Positions 49,257-60,100 of a stretch of 60,810 nucleotides of DNA are shown here, piece after piece. The notes under the pieces were generated by a model. The model ran no database searches, was not told the DNA's origin, and saw only the letters and a program-made list of their open reading frames with translations. Position 1 is the stretch's first letter; each line of letters begins with the position of its first letter. The translations under genes were made by a program, and so were the position numbers. Origin of the DNA: JAVVRP01 sp036654655 (GTDB lineage: Bacteria; Bacillota; Clostridia; Christensenellales; UBA1242); NCBI GenBank assembly GCA_036654655.1, contig JAVVRP010000005.1, forward strand, positions 1 through 60,810, written 5' to 3'.

Positions 49257-51548
49257 ATGAAAAGTTTAAATTGGCCGTCTAAGGCATGTACATTTGGAAA
49301 ATACATTCTGTTTTTTTTGTGTTTTTTCACTCTTGAAAAAGCACAAATTTATGTTATTGGAGGCTTTGGATTTGCACTGTTGTTTGCCCTGTGCTGGTGC
49401 AATCAAAACCCGTTTTTGCTATGCTTAATGTATGTTCCTGCAAGTATTTTGGCTAATTTTAATTTACTTGGCGCTGGGCTTGCGTTTGCTCCATGTTTGA
49501 TTATGCTTTTAACCTATGCAATTCATTTAAAAATAAAAAAGCCTATGAAACCTATTCTTGTTGCATTATATGGATTTTTATCTCAAATTCCATTTTTAAC
49601 GCTTAAAATTTTGGGTGGATTCCCCATTGTTTCAACATGTCTTACTGTTTTGTTTGGCGTGACTTTACTTTTGGTTTGCATAAAATTTTTGGAACCAATT
49701 TTTGTTCGCGGTCTTTCTCAGCCACTTACACCACTTGAATTATTTTGTGGCTGTTCCATATTGGCAATTTGTTTTTCTGGGCTAACTTCAATAGTTTTGT
49801 TTGGATTTGAGTTTGTTAAAGTTGTTGCTGTTTTTGTAATTTTGTCTGCTTTGTTTTCTGCAAACAAGTCCTCCGCAATTTTAATTGCGGGAGTTTGCGG
49901 AATTGGAACCATGCTCCCTCTTGGCAACCCAGTTTATATTGCACCATTTATAATTTGGGGATTTGTTGCCTGCGCATTTAAACAAAAATTAAGGTTTATT
50001 CCTTGCATTGCAATTATTGCAACGGATGCATGTTTAGGCTTTGCGGTTAATGCATATTATTTTTATTCTTACGTTTCACTCTTGCCCCTACTTGTTGGTT
50101 GCGGAATATTTTTATTTATTCCGCAAAAATACATAGACGAATTTAATTGCTTTTTTAAAAATGACAACAGGGCTTTACGTAGTGTTGTAAATCGTTCAAG
50201 AGAAACTTTGTGCAACCGCTTAACCCAACTTGGCGATGCCTTTGGAGAGATGGACACGGTGTTTAGAAGCATGATTAAAGGCGGTTTATCGGAAGAAGAA
50301 GCCAACAAACTGCTACTTTGCGAAATTAAGGACAAAGTATGTGGTAACTGTGCAGAATTTCACCGTTGCCATCGCACTTTTGCCGAAGAAACTGAAAATG
50401 TGTTTTGCGAAATAATATCTTCGTGCTTTCAAAGAGGAAAGGCAACTCTTTTGGATATTTCCCCATATTTAACTGCAAGATGCACAAGACTTAATCAACT
50501 TGTTTCCACAATTAATAATTTGAGTGGGCAATTTAAGGAGTACGCAGGTGCAATGAACAGCATTGACGCAAGCAGGGTTCTTATTGCCGAACAATTATGT
50601 GGAATTTCTAAAATTATGAAAAATTTGGCTGGCGAAGTGCGAAGAAATGTTACATTTGACACAAACCGCGAAAAAAAAATTATGGACGAACTTGCTTTTC
50701 ATAACATTGTTTGCAGTGATGCAGTGCTGTATGAAGAAAACACAAACATTGTTTCTGCAACCATTGTTGTAAGAGATGCGGACAGTTTAAAAACACGCAT
50801 ACCCACTGTTGTAAGCAAAATTTGTGGTTTAAAAATGGATATAATTGAAGAATCTCCATGTGAAAGAGCAGGTTGGAAAGTTTTAAGTTTGCGAAACGCA
50901 AGAATTTATGATATTGCTTTTGGAACTGCATCGGCAAGAAAGGCAACAAGTAAAATTAGTGGGGATTGCTATTCTTTAATCAGGATTGCCGGAGATAAGT
51001 TTTTGCTGGCGCTGTGTGACGGCATGGGAAGTGGTGATAAGGCTGAAAAATCTAGCCAGTTAGCAATATCTCTTGTTGAAAATTTTCATAAAGCAGGTTT
51101 TGATAGTGAAATTATTTTATCTTCAATAAACAAACTTTTGTCACTTGGAAAAGAAGAAATTTTTTCGGCTTTGGATTTGTGCGTTTTAGATTTACGAAAA
51201 GGCGTTGGTGACTTTATTAAACTTGGATCTCCGCCATCATTTATAAAACATGAAGAAACAACAATAATTGTTGAAAGTGGAGCCTTGCCTCTTGGAATTT
51301 TGCAAGAAGCAAAGCCTTGCTGTAAAAAAATTGTGCTTTGCGCAAATGATCAAATTGTGCTTTGCACTGATGGAATTTCGGATACTTTTGACAGTGAAGA
51401 AACTTTTGTTGAGTTTGTGAATTCAATAAGAACACTAAACCCTCAGACCCTTGCAGAAAAAATTTTAGAGCGTGCAATTGACGCATCGGCACCAAATGGA
51501 CCTTGTGACGACATGACTGTTTTGGTTGGAAGAATATTTATTAAATAA
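49257..51548 (+). CDS. spoIIE: Stage II sporulation protein E (SpoIIE phosphatase)
   Basis: SpoIIE is a PP2C-type phosphatase that dephosphorylates SpoIIAA and so activates sigma-F in the forespore. It also takes part in the polar septum. The 763-aa product has about ten membrane helices (10-290), a cytoplasmic linker with a cysteine cluster (Cys362, Cys365, Cys371), and the phosphatase domain (560-763). The metal motifs are SGDCY (569-573), CDGMGSGDKAEK (587-598), DGISD (705-709) and PCDDMTVL (749-756). GGAG stands 8 nt before the ATG. It shows that this lineage has the endospore programme. Confidence 0.95.
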   Translation: MKSLNWPSKACTFGKYILFFLCFFTLEKAQIYVIGGFGFALLFALCWCNQNPFLLCLMYVPASILANFNLLGAGLAFAPCLIMLLTYAIHLKIKKPMKPILVALYGFLSQIPFLTLKILGGFPIVSTCLTVLFGVTLLLVCIKFLEPIFVRGLSQPLTPLELFCGCSILAICFSGLTSIVLFGFEFVKVVAVFVILSALFSANKSSAILIAGVCGIGTMLPLGNPVYIAPFIIWGFVACAFKQKLRFIPCIAIIATDACLGFAVNAYYFYSYVSLLPLLVGCGIFLFIPQKYIDEFNCFFKNDNRALRSVVNRSRETLCNRLTQLGDAFGEMDTVFRSMIKGGLSEEEANKLLLCEIKDKVCGNCAEFHRCHRTFAEETENVFCEIISSCFQRGKATLLDISPYLTARCTRLNQLVSTINNLSGQFKEYAGAMNSIDASRVLIAEQLCGISKIMKNLAGEVRRNVTFDTNREKKIMDELAFHNIVCSDAVLYEENTNIVSATIVVRDADSLKTRIPTVVSKICGLKMDIIEESPCERAGWKVLSLRNARIYDIAFGTASARKATSKISGDCYSLIRIAGDKFLLALCDGMGSGDKAEKSSQLAISLVENFHKAGFDSEIILSSINKLLSLGKEEIFSALDLCVLDLRKGVGDFIKLGSPPSFIKHEETTIIVESGALPLGILQEAKPCCKKIVLCANDQIVLCTDGISDTFDSEETFVEFVNSIRTLNPQTLAEKILERAIDASAPNGPCDDMTVLVGRIFIK

Positions 51549-51563
51549 TTTTTGTTGCACTTT

Positions 51564-51596
51564 AAAAAAAACTGCTCTTAATAAGCAATTTTTTTT
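51564..51596. terminator. Bidirectional terminator between spoIIE and the 337-aa gene
   Basis: A stem of A-T pairs plus TGCT/AGCA, with one C-A mismatch and a 7-nt loop, flanked by T runs on each strand. Confidence 0.7.
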
Positions 51597-51608
51597 AATA
51601 TTATTTTT

Positions 51609-52622
51609 TTAAAGGATGTTATTTTCAATACTTGTTATTTTGGACTTTCCAGCATCCATTTCAAGTTGCCTTAATGTTTTAATTTCTACAATATTTCTTG
51701 TATAGCCATAACAGTCAACTGTTTCCACATTAATTGGTAACATTGTGCTTTCTATTTGCTCATTACTTAACCCGCATTTTTTTAACGAAACAATTTTGAT
51801 TTTGGCATCCAAAATAAGCATTTCCCTTATCTTTTTAACAAATCTGTTATCACTTACTCTTGCAATGCTTGGAGCAACTTTTTTGCCATTTGCAAACTTT
51901 ACAATAACAAAATTTTCTTTATCAACAGAAACTTTATCTTCTGGAATAATTTCTTTTAAAAACTGATTTTTAATTGTTTGAGAATGGCAATAAATGGAAG
52001 TTTTGTCGTTTTGAATTTGCAAGTTTGGGGCAACCAAAACTGTTTTGGAACAATTAAATGGCGCAAATTGTGAGTCTATTTTATTTGTAATTTTTGCAAG
52101 TTTTTGGATTTTGGGCTCACTATTTGCCGAATTTTGAGGTGTTTTATCTTCGTTTAACAAAGCAACAGACACTCTTAATTTTTGTTGCTTGTAATATAAT
52201 TCTTTTTGTTTATCGTTAAAATATGACATGTTAGAACAAGAATATGGAAGAATTCCCTCGTTTTGAAATTGTTGGGCATCACTAAGTTGTTTTAATGATT
52301 TTGCAGATTTTTGCATTATTAAATTTACATCGGATTTTGATAAATTTTGTTCTGCTCTGTTTGATAATTGATGTTCTGCAATCTTGGTTAAAAGTTCAAG
52401 ACCTTCTGCTCTTTTTTCATTATTGGAGATCCATTTTGATTTTGAATGTGCCGTTAACTCTATGCTTGCAACAGAAATTCCAACACCACCCGCAACTGTT
52501 AACAAACTCCACCATGGGCTAATTCCAACCGCGGAAGGAACAAATGCACACAACAAACCAATTAAAATTGGACCGCCAATTCTAATTGCTTTTAAAATTA
52601 TTTCTTTTTGTTTTTGTTTCAT
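51609..52622 (-). CDS. Unknown membrane protein, 337 aa (second of coupled pair)
   Basis: The product begins with a basic segment, then two helices (about 15-34 and 38-55), followed by a large hydrophilic domain of about 280 residues without recognisable motif. Its ATG overlaps the upstream stop (ATGA), so it is translationally coupled to the 310-aa gene. The two share the same plan (short basic start, two helices, soluble domain rich in Lys, Asn and Gln), suggesting they work together or are distant relatives. Confidence 0.7.
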   Translation of the reverse strand: MKQKQKEIILKAIRIGGPILIGLLCAFVPSAVGISPWWSLLTVAGGVGISVASIELTAHSKSKWISNNEKRAEGLELLTKIAEHQLSNRAEQNLSKSDVNLIMQKSAKSLKQLSDAQQFQNEGILPYSCSNMSYFNDKQKELYYKQQKLRVSVALLNEDKTPQNSANSEPKIQKLAKITNKIDSQFAPFNCSKTVLVAPNLQIQNDKTSIYCHSQTIKNQFLKEIIPEDKVSVDKENFVIVKFANGKKVAPSIARVSDNRFVKKIREMLILDAKIKIVSLKKCGLSNEQIESTMLPINVETVDCYGYTRNIVEIKTLRQLEMDAGKSKITSIENNIL

Positions 52623-53551
52623 TTATTTTCCATCCCTTTTTTTTCTTCTTTAAATATTTCATTATAAATTAAGTCAATTTTTTCCTGCTTTAATATTTTT
52701 ATTTCATTTATGTTTTTTAATTTTCCATTTAATAAAGTCACAGTAACTGGAAACGCATTTTGTGGAAGTGTTTTAAGGTCTTCAAACAAAATTTTAACAG
52801 CATTTTCTAAATTTTTTGGCTGAGAAACACTTACCATTAAACTTTTTGCATTGTTTGAACATTTTACTTGCGCAATATTTTCTTTGCCAGTTGTTGGTTC
52901 TTCATTGCTAAATTGTTTGATAAAATTTTGTTTTGACGTTGGACTACTTAACGCACAAAATGTTTTATCATTTGTTAAATAACCTTTATCAGTTTTTAAA
53001 TGTACTGGCTTTGAATATTGATTTTCTGCAAAAGTTTTCATAACATCTTGGCAATCGTTAAACTTGTTCTGTGCCAAGTTAATTGCTTTTTCTTTGCCTT
53101 TTTGTTTTGCTGTGTACAAATTGTATTCACAATCTTTATATTTTTTATAATTTTCCGTCTCGTTTTCTGTTGCTTCAAAAAATGGGATTGTTCTAACAAA
53201 AGGGCTGTTTCTTTTGAAAAAAACACATTTTTTAACGGTGTTAATTAAAGTTGCCTGATTTTGCGCCGAAATAACATTGACAAACTTTTCTGTTTTTAAA
53301 TCTTGATTTGTTAAATCATTTTCTGCTTTAACAATTTTGCTTTTTTTATAATTAGTTACGGCTTTAACAATGCCAACTCCGCTCCAATACAAAGCATTAA
53401 TTCCCCCGCCAACACCACAAACGCCATATAAAAATAATTCTTTAAAAATATTAAGTTGAACCAAATTTAACAATCCAGCACCAACAACAATGCCCGCAAT
53501 ACCCAACGTTATCCATGCAAGCAACGCTCCAATTTTTTGTGATTTTTTCAT
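52619..53551 (-). CDS. Unknown membrane protein, 310 aa (first of coupled pair)
   Basis: Two helices (about 8-30 and 36-60, with Gly-rich GVCGVGGGINALYW between) are followed by a soluble domain of about 240 residues. That domain has scattered cysteines and ends in KLKNINEIKILKQEKID. The corresponding end of the 337-aa partner also has an N-x-x-EIK-x-L-x-QxE-like string (RNIVEIKTLRQLEMDAG), which hints at a shared C-terminal motif. Consensus promoter at 53573-53601, AGGGG ribosome binding site. No family recognised. Confidence 0.7.
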   Translation of the reverse strand: MKKSQKIGALLAWITLGIAGIVVGAGLLNLVQLNIFKELFLYGVCGVGGGINALYWSGVGIVKAVTNYKKSKIVKAENDLTNQDLKTEKFVNVISAQNQATLINTVKKCVFFKRNSPFVRTIPFFEATENETENYKKYKDCEYNLYTAKQKGKEKAINLAQNKFNDCQDVMKTFAENQYSKPVHLKTDKGYLTNDKTFCALSSPTSKQNFIKQFSNEEPTTGKENIAQVKCSNNAKSLMVSVSQPKNLENAVKILFEDLKTLPQNAFPVTVTLLNGKLKNINEIKILKQEKIDLIYNEIFKEEKKGMENK

Positions 53552-53572
53552 TTTAACCCCTATTTTACATTT

Positions 53573-53601
53573 ATGCTAACACAAATAACACATTTTGTCA
53601 A
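53573..53601 (-). promoter_or_regulatory. Promoter of the coupled membrane-protein pair
   Basis: TTGACA (53596-53601) and TAGCAT (53573-53578) with a 17-bp spacer on the minus strand, 22 nt upstream of the first gene. Confidence 0.8.
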
Positions 53602-53630
53602 TATGTGGCTAATGCATACCATTAACATAA

Positions 53631-53654
53631 AAACAAAATATACAAATTTTGTTT
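53631..53654 (-). terminator. Terminator of rsfS
   Basis: A 9-bp stem (AAACAAAAT with ATTTTGTTT) and 6-nt loop running into TTTATG on the minus strand, 24 nt past the rsfS stop. Confidence 0.6.
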
Positions 53655-53677
53655 AAAAGTTAAAATTTAGGTTTAAT

Positions 53678-54064
53678 TTACTTTTTTTTTGTTGTTTTAA
53701 TGTGTTTTGGACATTCTATTTGAGATGTGTTTTTTGCATCTTTCCATAGTTTTTCCAATGTATATTTTTCTCGTTTTTCGGGCGTAAAAATATGAATCAT
53801 AAAGTCGGAACAATCTAAAATAACCCATTCTGCTTTGCAAAGTCCTTCTGTTGTAAGTGGTTTAATTTGAATTTTATGCAAATTTTGCAACAATGTTTCA
53901 CAAAGTTTTTTTGCGTGTAATGAATTATTGGCAGAAGACAAAAGCAAAAACTTTGTCTGATTTGTTTTTTCGCAAACATCCAAAATTTCAACGTTAAAAG
54001 CACCATTATCCACAATGCACTTTCCTAATTCGGTTACAATGTTTTGCAGTTCGCTTTTTTCCAT
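53678..54064 (-). CDS. rsfS: Ribosomal silencing factor RsfS (Iojap family)
   Basis: RsfS binds L14 and blocks joining of the ribosomal subunits in starved cells. The 128-aa product carries the signature WVILDCSDFMIHIFTPEKRE followed by LEKLW (about residues 80-106) and the usual length, with a short basic tail. It lies alone here; the common neighbours nadD and yqeK are absent. A promoter (TTGCTA, TACAAT) precedes it and GGAG stands 6 nt before the ATG. Confidence 0.92.
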   Translation of the reverse strand: MEKSELQNIVTELGKCIVDNGAFNVEILDVCEKTNQTKFLLLSSANNSLHAKKLCETLLQNLHKIQIKPLTTEGLCKAEWVILDCSDFMIHIFTPEKREKYTLEKLWKDAKNTSQIECPKHIKTTKKK

Positions 54065-54082
54065 TTTTTACTCCATGTGTGT

Positions 54083-54112
54083 ATTGTATCACATTTTAAA
54101 ACATTTTAGCAA
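54083..54112 (-). promoter_or_regulatory. Promoter of rsfS
   Basis: TTGCTA (54107-54112) and TACAAT (54083-54088) with an 18-bp spacer on the minus strand, 19 nt before the start. Confidence 0.6.
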
Positions 54113-54129
54113 TATTTAAAAAATTACTT

Positions 54130-57100
54130 TTAAGATATAACGTCCGGAGATTTGTTGGATAGTTTTTCTATTATTTCATATTTTCGTTTGCGATAAATTA
54201 TGTAAGCAGTTGTAAGCAAAATTAAAATTAATGCTATTCCGCCACAAACACACCCAATAATTATGCCCGCACTGTTGGTTATAATAAACGTTGCGTTTGG
54301 CCCTAAACTTCCAAACAATCCACCCAAGTGCAACTCGTCATAAGATTCAAATAAGAAAATATTTTTTCTGGATTTGTTTCCAAGTTCAAACACACCATTA
54401 AAATTGTGTTCTGGCGTTCCTATTGGAACCCAAAACTTTTCTTTTAAATCTATGTTCATTTCAACCTTATACCATGCCTCGGCATAATTAACTTTGCCAA
54501 TTTCTTCAACATTTGCATTGTCTATTGTTTTTCCATTATTTATTAAAAATGCCATTGCAGAAAATTCGTTATTTGTTGAAATTATATAAGGATCGTTTTT
54601 TGTGCCAGTTCCATTAAACATTTGCCAACTATCAGTCCAAATAAGCCTTTTAAACGATGCTGTAATTTGATTTAACACATTTTCGTTAAGCAATTTGAAA
54701 ATATTTTCACTGGAAAGTGTTATCATCTTGGTTTCAATTAGGCTGGCAATAATTTTGCCATTAAGTGAAATATCAACAACTGTATGTCTGCTTGTTGGCC
54801 TTGCCTGAACAGAAAAGTCTTGTAAATAAGAATATGTTTTTACTTTTGAAGGATTGGACATATTGTCCACGCCAATAAATATTGAACCCATTGAATTTGA
54901 ATTAGAAGTAAACGTAAAGGAGTATTCAATTGGAATAAATTCTGGCGTTAGGGTTAAGCCCGTTAAATCTATTGGTTGAACCACATATGTTGCAACTTTG
55001 CCTGTTTCCATCAGCCATCCAGTTTGATTGCCAACCCAACCACTTTGATTGTACCCTTGATTTAAACTAAATGTAAACGTTAATCTGTCTTCTATAAAAG
55101 TGTTATATATTGCTTCGTTATTATTGTACACAAGTGTAACGCCTTTAACTTTAAGAACATAGCCATGTTCACCTTTTGTAAACTTAACAACAGATGGCAA
55201 CCCTTCAAAAACTGCCGTGTACACAATTGGAGATTCTCCAATTGTTATTGTATAATTTGCATCTGTGCTAACATATTCAGTTCCACCATTAATAATCCAT
55301 CCTTTAAAGGCGTAACCTGCGTATGGCTTTGCACTTAAACTAATTTGCGTGCCTGTTAAATAAAACTCACTTGCAGATGAAACATCAACAAAATTATCGT
55401 AACTTATTGTGCCACGTGAAGAATAATTAACATTCACAGTTGTTTTAACAAGATACACAAGTTCTATCGTAATTTTGTCACTTGGCATAACAAAACTTAT
55501 TTTTAAATTTTGTCCAGTTTGAATTGGATCAACAACGTTTGCCTTGTAAATTTTGTAACCAGCATATTTATAACCTATTTTATTTTCAGGAACCTCAATT
55601 TCCACCAAACTGCCAATATCATAACTTACCTGATTGGTGTCATAGTTAAATCTCATTCCATAGGTTTGAGTAAAGAAAGCACGTTGATTTTGAACTGATT
55701 GTGCGCCATGTGGAAAAAACTGTACTTCAACAACTGGTGTTGCAATTTGCCATCTTGCATACAACTCCACATTGTTATCCACGCTTTGTAAGTTTCCAGA
55801 CATTTCATTTCCAAAGCCTTTCCAACCAAAAATACGTTCGCCTGCATACAAAGTGTAAAGAGCACTTGTTTCGTCCACAAAATATCTTTGGTCATTAACA
55901 ACACTGTTTGCATATTCGCTCCATCCAAGGAAATTGTAATTTTGTCTGGAAATATATTTTATTAAATTTTCGTTTACATAATCGCCACCATAATCCGGAT
56001 ACATTTCGCCATATCCAATTTGTGCAACAACATTTGATGGAGAACCAACATAGTTAAACACAAAATTAAGGGTTATTTTTTTTGCAATAACAAATATATT
56101 AATTTCCCCAACAGCCTCTGTTTCTATTTGAATTATGGACTGACCAACATCTCCGCTTTGTGAATATGTTGGAGCAGTTACAAACTTGTAAAGGCCATTT
56201 GCAACATCAAATGTATGCCCTTGTATAATTGTTTCAATTTTAATTATAGCATTTGTTTGAACAACCAGTTTTAATGTTGTGTTAAATCCGCTGTCCGGAA
56301 TTGTGGTTACTATTTTTTTAATGCCTTCACTGCTTCCTTCGCAACGCATTTTAACCAAATTGCTTAATTCTATAACTTGCAATGTTGCCAAATTTTTAAA
56401 CTGTAAAACAATTTCTCTGGTTTTTGCAACAATTAAAAGCGTTAGCGATTGTGATTGTGTGAATCCAGAATATTCTAATAAAATTGTGCTTTGTGACCTT
56501 GTTATAATTTTAACAAAGCCTTCCAAACTGCTTGAATTTTCAGCCCAATCATATCCTTGTGGAAGTGTTAACTCAAAACGTATTGGCGTGCCTGTTTTTG
56601 TTAAAAATGGCAAAAATTTAACATTATTTAAATCAACGCCAACAACCCCAGAACTTGTTCCTTCCATAGGCACAAACTTTAAATTACTGCAATAATCCCA
56701 TGTTATATTTGTAATTCTGTCCTCTTGCCTAACAACAGCAGAAACATTAATAGTTAAATCATCAGCCTCAAAAACAGCATTAAATTTTAAATTCTGTGTT
56801 ACATTTTGAAGTTTTTCAAACATGTTTTCAAACAATATATCCGTTGCAATTTTTCCATCTATCTGTTGCCATTTGTTAAAGTGATATCCCGCGTTAGGAA
56901 GAGTTAAAATTGTAACATTATCAATTATTTGCTCTTGCGTTAAAAGTGCATTTTCAAACTTTACATAATAGAACAGCGATTTTTTAAATTGGCAATCGGT
57001 TATGTTTTTTCCAACTGCAACATGGCCATTTTCTCCTGCTGTTATATTTATTTCAAATTCAGCACGCTCAAAAATTACAGTCAACGTTATATTTGTTGTT

Positions 57101-60100
57101 AAATAAAAACTTATTTCATTTTCGGTTTTAGACTTAACAATTTGTTCTTTTTCTTGTAAATAAAGTTTTCTGCCTTCTACTTCAAACTCAAAATTGCTTA
57201 CTTTCCAACCGTGCTTTAAAAGTATAGACGCATTTATAACATCGTACATTCTGCCATTTGTTGCAGATAATGTTATTGTTGCAAATTCACCAATGTTTCC
57301 ATTAATATCAACTTGTTTTGATGAAACATTAAACACAGATGACACAAATTTAAGTGCTAGTGTGCAATCATTTGTTATTCCTGAAATTGTGATCTTGCAG
57401 TTTTGCAATGTTCCTGATTGGTCAAATATAATTGAAACGCCCAAAGGAAGCACCCAATTTTGAATTGTTTTGTCAATTTCAAATCCTGAGGTTGCATTTA
57501 ACATTAAAACAATATCTTCGCCTGTTTTTGTTAAAATATTTTTATTTGTTAATCTTATCTCATTTTGATAATTAAATGTTCCTTTTATCAACAGTTCACC
57601 GTTTGGTTTTGTGAAAGTATCGCATATTAAATGAACATTACTAACACGAGGAACAAAAATAATTGTAATGGAAACATTTGAAATAAAGTTAGAAAGCGTT
57701 CTTACATTCATTTTGTTATCACCGCTAAGTGTTGCTGTTTGTGTTGTTGAAACAACCCAATTTTCAACAACATAACCCGCCACTGGAATTGCAGTTATTT
57801 CAAGTAAGTTTCCACTTAATTCTATTATTTCAATGCTTTGGCCAGTTTTTGACTTTGCAGAAACTGTTCCAAAACTTTGATTATTGGAACTGATTGTTAT
57901 TGTGTTTTGCTTTCCTATGCAACTTGCAATTATTTTGCAATCACCATATGATGTATGATCCGCCATAACATATGTGTAATTTTCATTTGTGGAAAGGCTT
58001 TGCCCGTTTCTGGACCATTTATCTAAATTAAACCCACCAACAACAACCGCAGTAAGTTTTATGCTCTGTGTTGTTAACACGTTAAATGTAATGGTTGTTT
58101 TGTTATACTGCATGTTTGAAATCATTTCACCATTTTTTGTTAAACAAGCATTAAAGTTAAGGTGCATTGCAGAAGAACTTTCAATTATTATTGTATAACT
58201 TTTTTCTGTCCATATTGCAGTTAGCAACATATCATAAGCAAAGTTCCAAACTTCACCAACATTTATTTTTTCGCCATTCCAATAAGCAAATTCGTATCCA
58301 TTTTTTAATGGAATTGGAAATTGATTAATAACAGTTTTTCCATAAACAAAAACTTTTGATAGTTGCTTAATTGTTGTGTTGTCACCGTTAACAACACTTT
58401 CACTTATTGCCCAACCTGGATAATTTACTCTGCACGCTTCTTCGACAAAAACAGTTTTATATGTACCCCAATCGCCTTTAATTCCAATCAAATTTGAAAA
58501 ATCATCTGCATTTAGTTTTAAAGTGTAACTTGCGTTGTCAAACACTGCATGCAATAAAACATCGCCTCTGCAATCCCAAACACTTGGCAATTCATATTTA
58601 GTTCCATTTTGCACAGATGACCAAAATTTAAACACATATCCAGTTTTTTGCAATGTTGGCAAATTGGGCAATTTTTGCTCTACAACAAACTCTTTAAAAT
58701 AATTGCCATTCAAATATGTCCAACCATCAAAATTAATTATTGTTGAACCGTCTGGCACATTAAGCGTTATTATTTGCCTGATCAGTGCAAAATTTGCCTT
58801 TATGTTTGTTGTTAAGGCACCAATTATAATTTCTGTTACAACTTTGTTATTTGCCAAAAAGTTTTGAAACAAATACCCTTTTTCTTCTGTAACAACAATA
58901 GTTGGTTCACTTAGCACAATTTTGCTTCCATAGTCAAACTCTTTAAATTTTGCCCCGCCAGCAAACTCAACCAAATTTTGTGGCTGAGTTAAAGAATTAA
59001 CGTTTTCTTCTGAAACAACGCTCAAATTTACTGTAAATTGCTTTATTATCCAAATTGCATACGCTGTTTGACTTGTTGCAATTACATTGTTATTCAACGT
59101 CCATGTTGTGTCATCTATAATTGTTGTTGCCAATAATTTTGTGCCGTTTTCAAATTGCCAACCATCAAATATATATCCTTCGTGGGTTGGAGTTGGAAGA
59201 TTTGTTGATGACAAATTTTTTAAATATGTAACTTTAACTTCTTTTACCATTTCACCCGAAATCAATCCACCATTAATAATGGTTGTTTCTTTGTAATCAA
59301 ACATAATTAAAACGTCTAAATCTGCAATCACTCCTTGAACGCTATTTACAAAATAATTGTCTTTATCCACTCCTGCCAACGTAAATGCCACGTTATGCGT
59401 ACCAACATTTTCATTTGCATAACGCCCTTCAAAAGTAACAATGTCTTGTGCAACAACATTGGTTAAATTTAAATTTTTAATATCAACAAGGTTTGTTTTA
59501 TCATACTTTTTAAAAATTTCTCCAACAACATGTAATTCTTTTTTGGTTATTTCATACTTTGGCATATTTTTAAGTGTTGCATTAACATTTTCACTTGTTT
59601 TGGAAGAGTTTATAACCACATTATAAATTTTTGCAATTAAATTGCCAGAAGTTGATTGGTTGTTTGCATTAATTTGTAGCATTAATTGAGTTGAAGTTTG
59701 TAACAAATTTTTAAAATCCGCTAAATACGCACTGCCATAATTGGTTAAAATTATATTTTCATCAACAACATTAATTGTGATTGAGTGTGAAATATTATGG
59801 TTATCTCCATAAACTCCCAACTGTGTTAAAGAAGTTACTTCAATATCAATTTTTTTAATTTTTCCTGCATATGTTCCACAAAATTCAAAATTTGGATCTA
59901 CAAACTTAACATTAATTACATTATCTCCAACATTGCTTGAAGCATACGATAAAATTATTTTTCTGGAAATTTGCGTTACAAGATTTTGTGGAAGTTGGTT
60001 TTTAACAGTGGTGTCAAATTCACAAATTTGATAATCACTTATTACATTTGTGGAGTTATCAAAAGTTTTATCCCATGTTTTAACTGGTTTAAGCCCAAAC

